56,720 bases of DNA, taken from contig JAFVPE010000019.1 in NCBI GenBank assembly GCA_017505465.1, positions 1 to 56,720 of the forward strand, written 5' to 3'. Position 1 is the stretch's first letter, and each line of letters begins with the position of its first letter. The position numbers were made by a program, and so were the translations under genes. Positions 15,605-28,399 of the stretch are shown here, in pieces. Origin of the DNA: Clostridia bacterium. Its GTDB lineage: Bacteria; Bacillota; Clostridia; Christensenellales; Borkfalkiaceae. Under the pieces are notes generated by a model. It searched no databases. It saw nothing but the letters and a program-made list of their open reading frames with translations, and had not been told where the DNA came from.

Positions 15605-15649
15605 TACGGAGTAAAAAATAAACGCATCGGCAAAGGAGGGTTGAAAAGT

Positions 15650-15826
15650 ATGTCTACGGTTAGAGTTGGTGAAAACGAAAACGTTGAAAGCGCATTGCGC
15701 CGTTTTAAGAGAAAATGCTCCCGCGACGGTATCATCGGCGACATGAAGAAGAAGGAATTCTATGAAAAGCCTTCCGTAAGAAGAAAGAAGAAGTCCGAAG
15801 CTGCCAGAAAGAGAAGCAGAAACTAA
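15650..15826 (+). CDS. rpsU: 30S ribosomal protein S21
   Basis: A 58-residue S21. [20 protein letters not shown] at the start and the strongly basic tail ([15 protein letters not shown]) are typical. S21 sits near the anti-Shine-Dalgarno end of 16S rRNA and aids initiation. The ATG at 15650 follows AAAGGAGGG at optimal spacing; an in-frame TTG three codons earlier abuts the ribosome site. It is monocistronic, with its own promoter and terminator. Confidence 0.97.
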   Translation: MSTVRVGENENVESALRRFKRKCSRDGIIGDMKKKEFYEKPSVRRKKKSEAARKRSRN

Positions 15827-15830
15827 ACAC

Positions 15831-15860
15831 AAAAGAGCTCACAGGATTGTGAGCTCTTTT
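15831..15860 (+). terminator. Intrinsic terminator of rpsU
   Basis: AAAAGAGCTCACA and TGTGAGCTCTTTT form a 13-bp stem around GGAT. Confidence 0.93.
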
Positions 15861-15893
15861 CATTTGTCGAAATAAAGAGAAACGAGGTGAAAT

Positions 15894-16310
15894 ATGTCGC
15901 AAGAAGGAAACGCAAACAAGTGTACGCTGCGTGAAGAAGCTCGCCGAGCCAAGCAACGCATCAAAACGGGCTTTTGGAAGGCTTGCAAGGAAAATATGGA
16001 CGAGCAGTTGGAAAAAGCGAGGGAGCAGGGCTTGAACGAAAGCAAGGCAGGACGGTATTTCGCCGCGCAAGTAACCAAGCAAATCGAAGGAAAAAAGGAA
16101 GACGATTTTTACCTGCGAGTGAAAGAAATGCTCCTTTCCGAAGGGGAAGTGAGCGACGCCATCGGGCGGCTTACAGACAAAGCCTATTATTCCACGTTGA
16201 CCTACGAGGAAAAACAGCGTTACACCTTGACGTTGAGCGAAAAATATCTTCGAGCCTTGGAGCGTTTCCGCGCGGAATGCGAATTTGATTCGTTGCATAA
16301 AAACGCATAA
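15894..16310 (+). CDS. Hypothetical charged helical protein
   Basis: A 138-residue protein not recognised as a known family. The start follows GAGGTGA. It is almost entirely predicted helix and rich in Lys, Glu and Arg, with KQRIKTGFWKA near residue 22 and a central GRYFAAQVTKQIEGKK. There is no signal peptide, membrane segment or Cys motif. It lies between rpsU and a convergent XRE regulator and ends in a terminator that serves both. No function is proposed. Confidence 0.7.
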   Translation: MSQEGNANKCTLREEARRAKQRIKTGFWKACKENMDEQLEKAREQGLNESKAGRYFAAQVTKQIEGKKEDDFYLRVKEMLLSEGEVSDAIGRLTDKAYYSTLTYEEKQRYTLTLSEKYLRALERFRAECEFDSLHKNA

Positions 16311-16312
16311 AG

Positions 16313-16344
16313 AAAAGACCGAATCCTTTTGATTCGGTCTTTTT
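16313..16344. terminator. Bidirectional terminator
   Basis: AAAAGACCGAATC-CTTTT-GATTCGGTCTTTTT. A and T runs on both sides serve the + strand gene at 15894 and the minus-strand XRE gene, whose stop codon lies in the T tract. Confidence 0.92.
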
Positions 16345-16549
16345 AAACGGAAATTCCGTCCGTGAGCTCTTCAAACGTAACGTTTAACACTTGTAAAATT
16401 CTCAAAATATTATATAGCGACGGTTCTACTTTGTTACATTCCCATTCGCTTACTCGTTGTTGCGTGGTTTCTAATCTTTTTGCAAAGTCCGCTTGGCTAA
16501 TTTTATTCGCCTTTCTCAATTCTTTTAAGTTTTCCCCAAAACTGCTCAT
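16343..16549 (-). CDS. XRE-family repressor (small, single HTH)
   Basis: A 68-residue helix-turn-helix protein of the Cro/CI type (ELRKANKISQADFAKRLETT, then QQRVSEWECNK as the recognition helix). It has no sensor or dimerisation extension. It is divergent from the zinc-ribbon membrane protein gene, with two dyad sites between them, so it probably represses itself and that neighbour. On its own strand TAAAAT lies six bases before the ATG, hinting at a leaderless mRNA. Confidence 0.9.
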   Translation of the reverse strand: MSSFGENLKELRKANKISQADFAKRLETTQQRVSEWECNKVEPSLYNILRILQVLNVTFEELTDGISV

Positions 16550-16560
16550 ATGAAAATTTT

Positions 16561-16605
16561 ACACTAAACTTGATGTTTTTATTTGACATACACTAAAATT
16601 AGTGT
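16561..16605. promoter_or_regulatory. Pair of XRE operators in the divergent region
   Basis: The dyad ACACTAA-AA-TTAGTGT (16590-16605) has perfect 7-bp arms. A second, imperfect copy, ACACTAAACTTGATGT (16561-16576), is 29 bases away. The first fills the spacer of the rightward promoter; the second is next to the XRE start. Confidence 0.75.
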
Positions 16606-16611
16606 TACAAT
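16583..16611 (+). promoter_or_regulatory. Promoter of the zinc-ribbon membrane protein gene
   Basis: TTGACA, a 17-base spacer and TACAAT. The spacer is the perfect ACACTAA dyad, so a bound repressor would block polymerase. Confidence 0.8.
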
Positions 16612-16639
16612 ATTTTATAAGTTTAAGGAGGAATCAACG

Positions 16640-17050
16640 ATGAAATGTAAAAACTGTGGCGGGGAACTTAAGGAGGGAGAAGTATATTGTCCGCATTGTG
16701 GGGAAAACTTAAAAGATGTAAAAATTAATACTGCTGTTTCACAAAGCGCAACGTTTTTTAAAAAGGAAATAGGACGTAAAGAAAAAAGAATCTATATAGA
16801 CAATAGCGATGACGGAATTGTCGCTGGGGAAAGACTGATGCTTATAGCGACAATATTGCTTTTTGTTTTTTTAGCATTTTTTATTATAGTTGGACTAACT
16901 ATAATATTTACTGTACAAATATTTTATGGACTTGGATTTTTAATTGGTGGTGTTTTATTATCGGTAATCGATTATTTGTTTATGTATGGTTTTGGTATAC
17001 TTATTAAGAAAGTATCACTCATAGAGCAAAAGCAAAATCGTAAAGAATAG
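16640..17050 (+). CDS. Zinc-ribbon membrane protein
   Basis: A 136-residue protein. The ATG at 16640 follows AAGGAGG. A zinc ribbon lies at residues 3-21 (CKNCGGELKEGEVYCPHCG, CxxC-x11-CxxC). A linker with a charged region and two membrane helices (about 73-95 and 98-122) follow. The family of small zinc-ribbon plus transmembrane proteins is common in Firmicutes and mostly uncharacterised. It is controlled by the divergent XRE operator pair, which suggests conditional expression. The function is unknown. Confidence 0.75.
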   Translation: MKCKNCGGELKEGEVYCPHCGENLKDVKINTAVSQSATFFKKEIGRKEKRIYIDNSDDGIVAGERLMLIATILLFVFLAFFIIVGLTIIFTVQIFYGLGFLIGGVLLSVIDYLFMYGFGILIKKVSLIEQKQNRKE

Positions 17051-17053
17051 ATT

Positions 17054-17084
17054 AAAAGCAAGGGATGACCTTGCTTTTTCTTTT
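17054..17084 (+). terminator. Intrinsic terminator
   Basis: AAAAGCAAGG-GATGA-CCTTGCTTTTTCTTTT. Confidence 0.9.
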
Positions 17085-17112
17085 ATAAAAGAAAAAACGA
17101 CACGGTAGGTAC

Positions 17113-17141
17113 TTGCAAAGAATCGCAGTTTGTGCTATAAT
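17113..17141 (+). promoter_or_regulatory. Promoter abutting the HTH gene start
   Basis: TTGCAA, a 17-base spacer and TATAAT, then nine bases to the ATG at 17151; there is no ribosome site. The segment resembles the pcrA promoter, with identical -35-to-ATG spacing. Confidence 0.8.
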
Positions 17142-17150
17142 GAAAACACT

Positions 17151-17369
17151 ATGACACAAGTGATGGAAATGTTTTGTAAACGAGTAAAAGAATTGCGCGT
17201 GGAAAACGGTATTACGCAAAAACAGTTGGCGGAGAAGCTGCACACGACGAATAGTGCCGTCTGCGATTGGGAGAAAGGAAGATCGCAGCCCGATTTGCAA
17301 ATGTTGGCGAATATAGCCAAGCTTTTTGACGTAAGCGTGGATTATTTGTTAGGCTTGTCGGACAATTAA
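17151..17369 (+). CDS. XRE-family transcriptional regulator
   Basis: A 72-residue Cro/CI-type HTH protein: KELRVENGITQKQLAEKLHT, with SAVCDWEKGRSQPD as recognition helix and wing, and a YLLGLSDN end typical of single-domain XRE proteins. The ATG at 17151 lies nine bases after the -10 box; an ATG at 17163 is possible. It sits just before pcrA, and the two promoters look like copies of one another, so the regulator may act on both. The signal it responds to is not visible. Confidence 0.88.
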   Translation: MTQVMEMFCKRVKELRVENGITQKQLAEKLHTTNSAVCDWEKGRSQPDLQMLANIAKLFDVSVDYLLGLSDN

Positions 17370-17381
17370 ATATCAAAAACT

Positions 17382-17409
17382 ACCGAGCGGAAAACCGCTC
17401 GGTTTTTTC
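17382..17409 (+). terminator. Intrinsic terminator
   Basis: ACCGAGCGG-AAAA-CCGCTCGGTTTTTTC. Confidence 0.93.
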
Positions 17410-17441
17410 TTTATAAAGAAAAAATTCGGCGTAGTAGGGGC

Positions 17442-17470
17442 TTGCAAAAAACTGTCTTTTATGCTATAAT
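17442..17470 (+). promoter_or_regulatory. Promoter abutting the pcrA start
   Basis: TTGCAA, a 17-base spacer and TATAAT, then nine bases to the ATG at 17480. It implies a leader of about two bases. Confidence 0.82.
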
Positions 17471-17479
17471 AGAAGAGTT

Positions 17480-21990
<4,511 letters not shown>

Positions 21991-22000
21991 AATTGCAACA

Positions 22001-22027
22001 AAAAAAGAGGGCGGTTGCCCTCTTTTT
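22001..22027. terminator. Bidirectional terminator after ligA
   Basis: AAAAAAGAGGGC-GGTT-GCCCTCTTTTT, serving ligA and the convergent minus-strand gene. Confidence 0.92.
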
Positions 22028-22757
22028 ACTTATATAAGTTTACGTGCGTTTCTATGCATTTTAAGCTGTGTCTTACATATGTCAGAGAGATATCAAAGTT
22101 AATTTTTCCTGCTCGTCCATATGCTTTGATGTCGAATAAATCGTCTCGTAAAACGTCAAGAATTTGCGGTGTGATTTCCTTGTCAAAACGAATTTCAAAT
22201 TTGCCTTCTTCTAAAAATAGGTCTACAACTCCCATAAATAAACGTGATGGCTTGTCCGGTTTTCCATTTTGCGCAACCATAAGCGCCGTGTAGTAGTCAC
22301 GGGTTACCCCTTGAAAGGACGCGTAAAGGATTTCCGCGTAAAAGGTCGTTAAAATTTGATGTATTGCGGCAAAGCTCTTTTTATTTGCAACCAACGCATT
22401 TAACAACGCATCTAAATCAATGGTTGCCCCCGAAGTGATTGCCGTCATAAAAAGGGGATTGCCGTAGTAGAGATTGTCCATAGCGTCTAAAATGTTTTCA
22501 CTAACATCTGCCATTTGTAGACGAGACATAAAAAGATCAAAATCACGGTCGCGGAAACTTTTTTTGCGTTTGGTAATTTCGGCTCGTTCATCATCGTCAA
22601 GGAAACGGTGCTGTGCGTTGTTAAAATCATAGTCCTTTGGAAAACGGACAAAGGGGGATTTTTTTAGCATTTTTTCAATTTCCGTAGTGGAAATATACGT
22701 GCCGTTAGGGTCGCGCGGACGTAAAGTCACTGTTTTTAAACCTTTCAATTCATCCAT
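22026..22757 (-). CDS. Hypothetical protein
   Basis: A 243-residue soluble protein that I do not recognise. It begins MDELKGLKTVTLRPRDPNG, then EIEKMLKKSPFVRFPKDYD. The middle (about 90-175) is helical, and the end (about 190-243) alternates as beta strand (FEIRFDKEI, GKINFDISLTYVRH). There is no signal peptide or Cys motif. It has its own strong promoter and GAGGAG ribosome site. Its lower-GC codon choices (TTT, AAA) differ mildly from ligA. It stands alone between ligA and yicC, a possible recent insertion. Confidence 0.7.
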   Translation of the reverse strand: MDELKGLKTVTLRPRDPNGTYISTTEIEKMLKKSPFVRFPKDYDFNNAQHRFLDDDERAEITKRKKSFRDRDFDLFMSRLQMADVSENILDAMDNLYYGNPLFMTAITSGATIDLDALLNALVANKKSFAAIHQILTTFYAEILYASFQGVTRDYYTALMVAQNGKPDKPSRLFMGVVDLFLEEGKFEIRFDKEITPQILDVLRDDLFDIKAYGRAGKINFDISLTYVRHSLKCIETHVNLYK

Positions 22758-22790
22758 AGTTCAATTTCTCCTCAAAGGTCTACGCGATTT

Positions 22791-22819
22791 AGTATAACAT
22801 AATAGCGGTCAACTGTCAA
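22791..22819 (-). promoter_or_regulatory. Promoter of the minus-strand hypothetical gene
   Basis: On the minus strand: TTGACA, a 17-base spacer and TATACT, then a leader with GAGGAG before the ATG. Confidence 0.85.
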
Positions 22820-22909
22820 GAATTATCGAAAAAATAGTTGGTCACGCTCCTCACTGGCTAAATTTCTCTCTTTTTTATAAAAAAAAGAGGGGATTTTTTG
22901 CAATAGTAC

Positions 22910-22938
22910 TTGAAATTTCTAAAAAACTTTGCTATAAT
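22910..22938 (+). promoter_or_regulatory. Promoter of the yicC-gmk-rpoZ operon
   Basis: TTGAAA, a 17-base spacer and TATAAT. The mini-hairpin ACCCGC-AAA-GCGGGT follows in the leader (22947-22961). Confidence 0.8.
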
Positions 22939-22995
22939 AATATAACCCGCAAAGCGGGTATTTGAAAAAACAGCGAAAACAGAGGAAAAAAGCTT

Positions 22996-23871
22996 ATGCT
23001 TAGCATGACGGGTTACGGAAAGGGCGAATATGCGGAAAACGGGTTGGAATTGACCTGCGAAATCAAGACGGTAAACAACCGTTATTTGGACGTTTCCATC
23101 AAAGCACCCCGTATCTTCGCAGCATACGAAGACGTTATCCGCAACACCATTCGTAAAAAGCTTACGCGTGGGCATGCCGACGTGTTCATTTCCTTTAAGG
23201 ACAAGAGAGAACGCCCGACTGCGCTTGCCGTAGACCTTGCGCTTGCAAGCTCCTACGTTTCGGCGGCAAAGGCTTTGAAGGAAGCCTTCCCCGAGCTCCC
23301 CGACGACGTTACCGTATCGTCCGTGCTCCGCTATCCCGAGGTGTTGAAGCAGGAAGATTCGCAAAGCTTGGACGAACAAATGACGGCTGCGCTCGACGCC
23401 GCTTTGAATATCGCACTCGATAAGCTCAACGAAATGCGTGCGGTGGAAGGCGAAAAGCTGAAAGCGGATATGCTTGCGAGAGTGGAAACGATTGAATCGC
23501 TCGTGGGGGAAATTTCCCTTCGCGCGCCGATGATTGCCAAGGAATACCGCGAAAAGCTTACGGCGAAGGTCAAGGAATATCTCGAAAACGCAAACGTGGA
23601 CGAAAGCCGTATTTTGACGGAAGTTGCCGTATTTACGGACAAGAGCAATATCGACGAAGAGTTGACGAGATTGCGTTCGCATATCGAGCAGTTTAGAAGT
23701 ATTGCAAAAGAAGGCATCGTAGGCAGAAAGCTTGATTTCCTTGTGCAGGAATTCAACCGAGAAGCGAATACGACCTGCTCCAAGAGCAACGACGTAACGA
23801 TTACGCGCGCAGGGCTTGCGCTCAAAAACGAAATCGAGAAGATTAGAGAACAGGTGCAAAACCTCGAGTAA
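22996..23871 (+). CDS. yicC: YicC/YloC-family endoribonuclease
   Basis: A 291-residue protein of the YicC family, RNases that act on small RNAs in E. coli and related proteins. The N-terminal MLSMTGYGKGE and EIKTVNNRYLDV, and the C-terminal GRKLDFLVQEFNREANT..SK are the family signatures; the usual GSKLDF is GRKLDF here. It is followed within 12 bases by gmk, the order seen in most Firmicutes. Confidence 0.93.
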   Translation: MLSMTGYGKGEYAENGLELTCEIKTVNNRYLDVSIKAPRIFAAYEDVIRNTIRKKLTRGHADVFISFKDKRERPTALAVDLALASSYVSAAKALKEAFPELPDDVTVSSVLRYPEVLKQEDSQSLDEQMTAALDAALNIALDKLNEMRAVEGEKLKADMLARVETIESLVGEISLRAPMIAKEYREKLTAKVKEYLENANVDESRILTEVAVFTDKSNIDEELTRLRSHIEQFRSIAKEGIVGRKLDFLVQEFNREANTTCSKSNDVTITRAGLALKNEIEKIREQVQNLE

Positions 23872-23883
23872 GGAAGAAAGTAT

Positions 23884-24432
23884 ATGAGACACGTATTATT
23901 GGCAGTGTCCGGTCCCTCCGGTGTGGGCAAGGGCACGATGGTAAAAACCTTGATAAGCCGCCGGCCCGACGTCGTGGAATCGGTTTCTTGTACGACTCGC
24001 GCTCCGCGCGAAGGGGAAATCCACGGCAAGCATTATTTTTTCCTTTCAAGAGAAGAATTTGAACGCCGTATTGCAGAGGACGATTTCTTGGAATACGACG
24101 AGCATTTCGGGAACTATTACGGTACGCCGAAATCCTTTGTAAGAGAAACGCTCAAAACGAAATCGGTGATTATGGAAATCGACGTCGTTGGCTCGCTGAA
24201 TGCGAAAAAGACTTTCCCCGAATGCGTTTTGGTTATGGTTGTTCCCCCGTCGTTGGACGAGCTTAAACGCCGTTTGTCGGGCAGAGGTTCGGAAACGGAA
24301 GCGCAGATAGAAAACAGACTTGCTAGAATGGAATACGAGCTCTCGCACAAAGACTTATACGATTATATCATCGTAAACGATGACTTGGAAAAGGCGATTG
24401 CCGATTTGAGCAAGATCATCGACGGTGAATAA
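23884..24432 (+). CDS. gmk: Guanylate kinase
   Basis: A 182-residue GMP kinase making GDP. The P-loop SGPSGVGKGT (9-18), CTTRAPREGE for GMP binding, HYFFLSREEF, and EYDEHFGNYYGTP are all standard. It lies between yicC and rpoZ in a conserved operon. Confidence 0.97.
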   Translation: MRHVLLAVSGPSGVGKGTMVKTLISRRPDVVESVSCTTRAPREGEIHGKHYFFLSREEFERRIAEDDFLEYDEHFGNYYGTPKSFVRETLKTKSVIMEIDVVGSLNAKKTFPECVLVMVVPPSLDELKRRLSGRGSETEAQIENRLARMEYELSHKDLYDYIIVNDDLEKAIADLSKIIDGE

Positions 24433-24485
24433 ATAAAAGGCTATGCCACAATAAAAAATAAACACAGTAAGGAGTGTAAAAGAAT

Positions 24486-24707
24486 ATGATTAATGAACCT
24501 TCGGTAGACGCAATGATTAGAAAGCTCGGCACGGAAGAAGAACCGATTAGCCGTTATGCGCTTTGCACGATTGCAGCGAAACGCGCGCGCCAAATCATCG
24601 AAATGGAACGCAACCTCGGTGTACACGATTCGACGGGCAAGGACAAAGAACTTTTGTCCGCATGCAAGGACATTGCAGACGGTAAAGTCGTTATTGCAAA
24701 AGACTAA
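24486..24707 (+). CDS. rpoZ: DNA-directed RNA polymerase omega subunit
   Basis: A 73-residue omega subunit. The signature is SRYALCTIAAKRARQI at about residues 22-37, and the position after gmk is canonical. It starts after AAGGAG. It stabilises the beta-prime subunit during assembly. Confidence 0.92.
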   Translation: MINEPSVDAMIRKLGTEEEPISRYALCTIAAKRARQIIEMERNLGVHDSTGKDKELLSACKDIADGKVVIAKD

Positions 24708-24722
24708 TTGTTGAGAAAAATC

Positions 24723-24753
24723 GCCTCGAGGAATTCCTTGGGGCAATTTTTTG
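24723..24753 (+). terminator. Intrinsic terminator between rpoZ and priA
   Basis: GCCTCGAGG-AATT-CCTTGGGGC, with two G-T pairs, then AATTTTTTG. It runs into the priA ribosome site region, so some read-through is likely. Confidence 0.7.
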
Positions 24754-24765
24754 CGGGAGAATGGT

Positions 24766-26940
24766 ATGGTAGCGGAAGTTATCGTGGATATCGCGGCAAG
24801 CGAAACGGACAGAATATTCGATTATCTCTGCGACGAAAACGTGGTCGTCGGCAGTCGTGTTCGCGCGCCCTTTGGGGGTAAAACCGTTCCCGGCTTCGTG
24901 ATGAAAATCAAGGAAACGTCCGACTATCCAATGGAAAAGCTCAAAAGAGTGCTTCCCTATCACGACGAATTGCCTGCGCTCAACCTTGAATGTTTGAGTC
25001 TTGCGGAAAAGCTTGCGGCTCGTTACCGTGTGCCAAAAGCGCTCACCTTGCGCTTGTTTTTGCCTGCGGAAATGCGCACGGGCAAGGTTAGGGAGCTGCT
25101 TCGCAACTATGCGGAATTGACCGTTCCCATAGCGGAAATGAAGCTCGTCAAATCGGCAAAAAATCAAATAGGGGCGGCGGAGTACTTGGAGCAAAACGGC
25201 AAGACGGACTGCGCCTATCTCAACGGTATATACCCCGGCGGCGTGGCCGCCCTTGAAAAGAAGGGATACGTTCGTATCACCAAGGAGCAAATTTTGCGAG
25301 ATCCGTACAAGACGGTGACGGCAGAAAAGGTGGAAAGGGTGCTCACCCCCGACCAAGACCGTGCGGTGAAAACGATTGAGACGGACGGGCGTACCGTACA
25401 GCTTTTGCACGGCGTTACGGGGAGCGGTAAAACGGAAATTTACCTTACCTTGATCGCAAAATGCCTGACGCAAGGGAAGAGCTCTATCTTCCTTGTGCCT
25501 GAAATTTCGCTCACCCCCCAAATGCTTTCGCAGCTTCGTGTAAGATTTGGGAAAAACGCGGCGATTTTGCATAGTGGACTGTCCGCAGGCGAACGCTTTG
25601 ACGAGTGGTGGCGGCTGCGCACGGGCGAAGCGAAAATTGCCATCGGTGCAAGAAGCGCTATTTTCGCGCCCTTGGAAAATCTCGGCGTTATCATTGTGGA
25701 CGAAGAACACGATTCGAGCTATTCAAGCGAATCCGCACCCCGATACAACACCTTCGACGTGGCTTTGCTTCGGGCAAAGCGCAACGGCTGTAAGCTCGTT
25801 TTGGGGAGCGCAACGCCGTCCGTGGAAACGTACAAACGTGCAAAGGAAGGGGAGTTTTCGCTCATTCGCTTGGAAAAGCGTATTAACAAACGTCCCTTGC
25901 CCGAAATCCATATCGCAGATATGCGCAGGGAAGTGCGTAGGGGGAATAATTCCAATTTTTCGGGCGCGCTCAAAGAAGAGATTGAAAAATGCCTTTCAGC
26001 GGACAAGCAGGCGATACTGTTTTTGAACAGACGGGGCTATTCGCAGACGGTCATTTGCAAGGAGTGCGGTTACGTGGCAAAGTGTGAAGCTTGCGACGTT
26101 TCCCTCACCTATCACAAGGAAGAAAAATGCTTAAAGTGCCACTATTGCGGCATGAAATACAATATGCTTTCGGCGTGTCCCGATTGCGGCGGCGTGAAGC
26201 TCACGTACGCAGGTACGGGAACACAGAGAGTGGTTGCCGACCTGCAAAAGCTCTATCCCACGGCGCGTATTTTGCGTATGGACAACGACACGACGAGCGG
26301 TAAGGAAGGACATTACAAGATATTAAAGGCGTTCGGCGAACACAAGGCGGATATTCTCGTCGGCACGCAAATGATTGCCAAGGGGCACGATTTCCCTGCG
26401 GTTACGTTGGTCGGGATTCTCGATGCGGATATGAGTTTGCATTTTTCCGATTATAGAAGCGGCGAGCGCACCTTCCAATTGCTCACGCAGGTGGCAGGCA
26501 GAAGCGGACGTGCGGAAGAAAAGGGGAAGGTGGTTTTGCAAACCTTCGATCCCGAAAACGAAGTGTTGCGCTTTGCGACGTCGTACGATTACGAAGGATT
26601 TTATGAAAACGAGATTTCCCTTCGCGCGGCGATGGCGTTTCCGCCCTATTCGAAAATCGTGCGCATTTTGGTATCTGGCGAAGACAACAAAAAGGCGCTA
26701 GACGCATTGAAGGACGTGTACTTTGCCTTGAAGGTGCTCTACGAAAACAATGCGGAAAAGTTCTTATTCTTCGACAAAATGCACGCGCCTATCAAACGCA
26801 TACAAAACAAGCACCGCTATCAAGTATTGATGCGGCTTTCCGATTCTTCCATTTTACCCGAAATCTACAACGCTTGTGCGGAAGCAAGAACGCGCGACGT
26901 GCTTGTATCGGTGGAAGAAAATCCCACGAATTTAAGTTAA
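24766..26940 (+). CDS. priA: Primosomal protein N' (replication restart helicase PriA)
   Basis: A 724-residue superfamily 2 helicase that reloads the replisome at stalled forks. The 3'-end-binding N-terminal domain is followed by Walker A GVTGSGKTEIY (about 216), DEEHDSSY, and LGSATPSVET. A cysteine-rich zinc insert follows (CKECGYVAKCEACD, CLKCHYCG, CPDCGG), then QVAGRSGRAEEKG. The start is the ATG at 24766 after CGGGAGA. It begins a group priA-def-fmt-rsmB with short spacings. Confidence 0.96.
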   Translation: MVAEVIVDIAASETDRIFDYLCDENVVVGSRVRAPFGGKTVPGFVMKIKETSDYPMEKLKRVLPYHDELPALNLECLSLAEKLAARYRVPKALTLRLFLPAEMRTGKVRELLRNYAELTVPIAEMKLVKSAKNQIGAAEYLEQNGKTDCAYLNGIYPGGVAALEKKGYVRITKEQILRDPYKTVTAEKVERVLTPDQDRAVKTIETDGRTVQLLHGVTGSGKTEIYLTLIAKCLTQGKSSIFLVPEISLTPQMLSQLRVRFGKNAAILHSGLSAGERFDEWWRLRTGEAKIAIGARSAIFAPLENLGVIIVDEEHDSSYSSESAPRYNTFDVALLRAKRNGCKLVLGSATPSVETYKRAKEGEFSLIRLEKRINKRPLPEIHIADMRREVRRGNNSNFSGALKEEIEKCLSADKQAILFLNRRGYSQTVICKECGYVAKCEACDVSLTYHKEEKCLKCHYCGMKYNMLSACPDCGGVKLTYAGTGTQRVVADLQKLYPTARILRMDNDTTSGKEGHYKILKAFGEHKADILVGTQMIAKGHDFPAVTLVGILDADMSLHFSDYRSGERTFQLLTQVAGRSGRAEEKGKVVLQTFDPENEVLRFATSYDYEGFYENEISLRAAMAFPPYSKIVRILVSGEDNKKALDALKDVYFALKVLYENNAEKFLFFDKMHAPIKRIQNKHRYQVLMRLSDSSILPEIYNACAEARTRDVLVSVEENPTNLS

Positions 26941-26951
26941 ACAACCGACCA

Positions 26952-26967
26952 ATCGCCATAAGGCGAT
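26952..26967 (+). repeat. Single mini-hairpin before def
   Basis: ATCGCC-ATAA-GGCGAT, immediately before the def ribosome site AAAAAGGAG. It is a solitary member of the short-hairpin class. Confidence 0.6.
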
Positions 26968-26985
26968 AAAAAGGAGTATATACAA

Positions 26986-27438
26986 ATGGCTATTCGTAAC
27001 GTAGTACAAGTCGGAGACGACGTATTAAGACAAAAATGTTTTCCCGTGGAGGAATTCGACGAGAAGCTCCACGCGCTTTTGGACGATATGAAGGACACGG
27101 TGAAAAAGGAGCAGGGGGCAGGGCTTGCCGCTCCGCAGGTGGGCATTTTGCGCCGCCTTGCCGTCGTGGACGTGGACGAAGGGTATTTTGAACTTATCAA
27201 CCCCGTTATCGTCCTTCAAAAAGGGGAGCAAACAGGTTGGGAAGGCTGCCTTTCCGTCAAGGGAAAGAGCGGTGTGGTTTCCCGTCCAATGAAAGTGACC
27301 GTTTCCTATCAAGATAGATACGGCGAGAAGAAGCTCTTGAAAGCGAAGGGATTTTTCGCGCGTGCTTGCTGTCATGAAATCGACCATTTGGACGGTATTT
27401 TGTATATCGACAAGGCAAGTCATATAGAAAAAAATTAA
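26986..27438 (+). CDS. def: Peptide deformylase
   Basis: A 150-residue metalloenzyme that removes formyl from new N-termini. The three motifs are present: GAGLAAPQVG (44-53), EGCLSV with metal ligand Cys88, and HEIDHLDG with His130, Glu131 and His134. The residue before HEIDH is Cys where Gln is usual. It pairs functionally and by position with fmt, 10 bases downstream. Confidence 0.96.
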   Translation: MAIRNVVQVGDDVLRQKCFPVEEFDEKLHALLDDMKDTVKKEQGAGLAAPQVGILRRLAVVDVDEGYFELINPVIVLQKGEQTGWEGCLSVKGKSGVVSRPMKVTVSYQDRYGEKKLLKAKGFFARACCHEIDHLDGILYIDKASHIEKN

Positions 27439-27448
27439 AGGAAAAAAT

Positions 27449-28399
27449 ATGAAAATCGTTTTTGCAGGTACGCCCGATTTTGCGGTTGCACCTTTACAAA
27501 AAATACTCGATAGCGGTTTTGAGGTGGTTGGCGTTATCACGCAAATCGACAAACCGCAGGGCAGAAAAGCCGTGCTTACCCCTCCTCCCGTCAAGGTTTT
27601 GGCGCAAGAGAGGGGGATTCCCGTTTTGCAGCCTGAAAAAATCCGTAACGACGTGGAGTCGGTGCGTGCGCTTGGCGGCGAGCTTATGGTTACTTGCGCT
27701 TACGGTCAAATTTTGACGCAGGACGTGTTGGATAGTTTTCCTATGGGCGTTTGGAATATTCACGCAGGGCTTTTGCCTAAATACCGCGGTGCTTCTCCCA
27801 TTCAAAGCTGCATTTTAAACGGCGAAAGCGTGACGGGCGTTTCCGTGATGAAGACGGAGCTTGGGCTCGACTGCGGCGACGTGCTTTGTGTGGAAGAAAC
27901 GGCGATTTCCGAAACGGAAACGTACGGCGAGTTGTCGGATAGGCTCTCTCTCATTGGTGCGGAGCTGATCGTCAAGGCGCTTCGGGTTTTAGAAAAGGGG
28001 GATTACACCTTGACGCCGCAAGGGGAAGAAGGGGTGCAAATCGTCCGCAAAATCAACAAGGAACACGCAAAAATCGATTTCAATAAGCCCGTGATAGAAG
28101 TGGTAAATCTCGTGCGCGGTATGAACCCTGCGCCGATTGCCTACACCGCTTTGGACGGGAATAAAATCAACGTTTACCGCGCGGAAAAAGCGGTATTAAA
28201 CGACGAAGAAAGCAGCCTTTTGGCAAACGCAAAATGCGGCGAAGTGCTTTCGGATAAGCCCAAGCGCGGCTTGCTTGTAAAGTGTGCAGACGGGGCGATT
28301 AAGCTCACGGAAGTGCAGGCGGCAGGGGGTAAACGCATTTCGGGGAGCGATTTTATCAACGGCAGAAAAGCGCAAAAGGGACAGGTATTCGAATGTTAA
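27449..28399 (+). CDS. fmt: Methionyl-tRNA formyltransferase
   Basis: A 316-residue enzyme that formylates initiator Met-tRNA using 10-formyl-tetrahydrofolate. MKIVFAGTPDFAV, NIHAGLLPKYRGASPIQ and ELGLDCGDVL are family motifs, and the C-terminal OB-like domain is complete. It overlaps rsmB by seven bases. Confidence 0.96.
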   Translation: MKIVFAGTPDFAVAPLQKILDSGFEVVGVITQIDKPQGRKAVLTPPPVKVLAQERGIPVLQPEKIRNDVESVRALGGELMVTCAYGQILTQDVLDSFPMGVWNIHAGLLPKYRGASPIQSCILNGESVTGVSVMKTELGLDCGDVLCVEETAISETETYGELSDRLSLIGAELIVKALRVLEKGDYTLTPQGEEGVQIVRKINKEHAKIDFNKPVIEVVNLVRGMNPAPIAYTALDGNKINVYRAEKAVLNDEESSLLANAKCGEVLSDKPKRGLLVKCADGAIKLTEVQAAGGKRISGSDFINGRKAQKGQVFEC

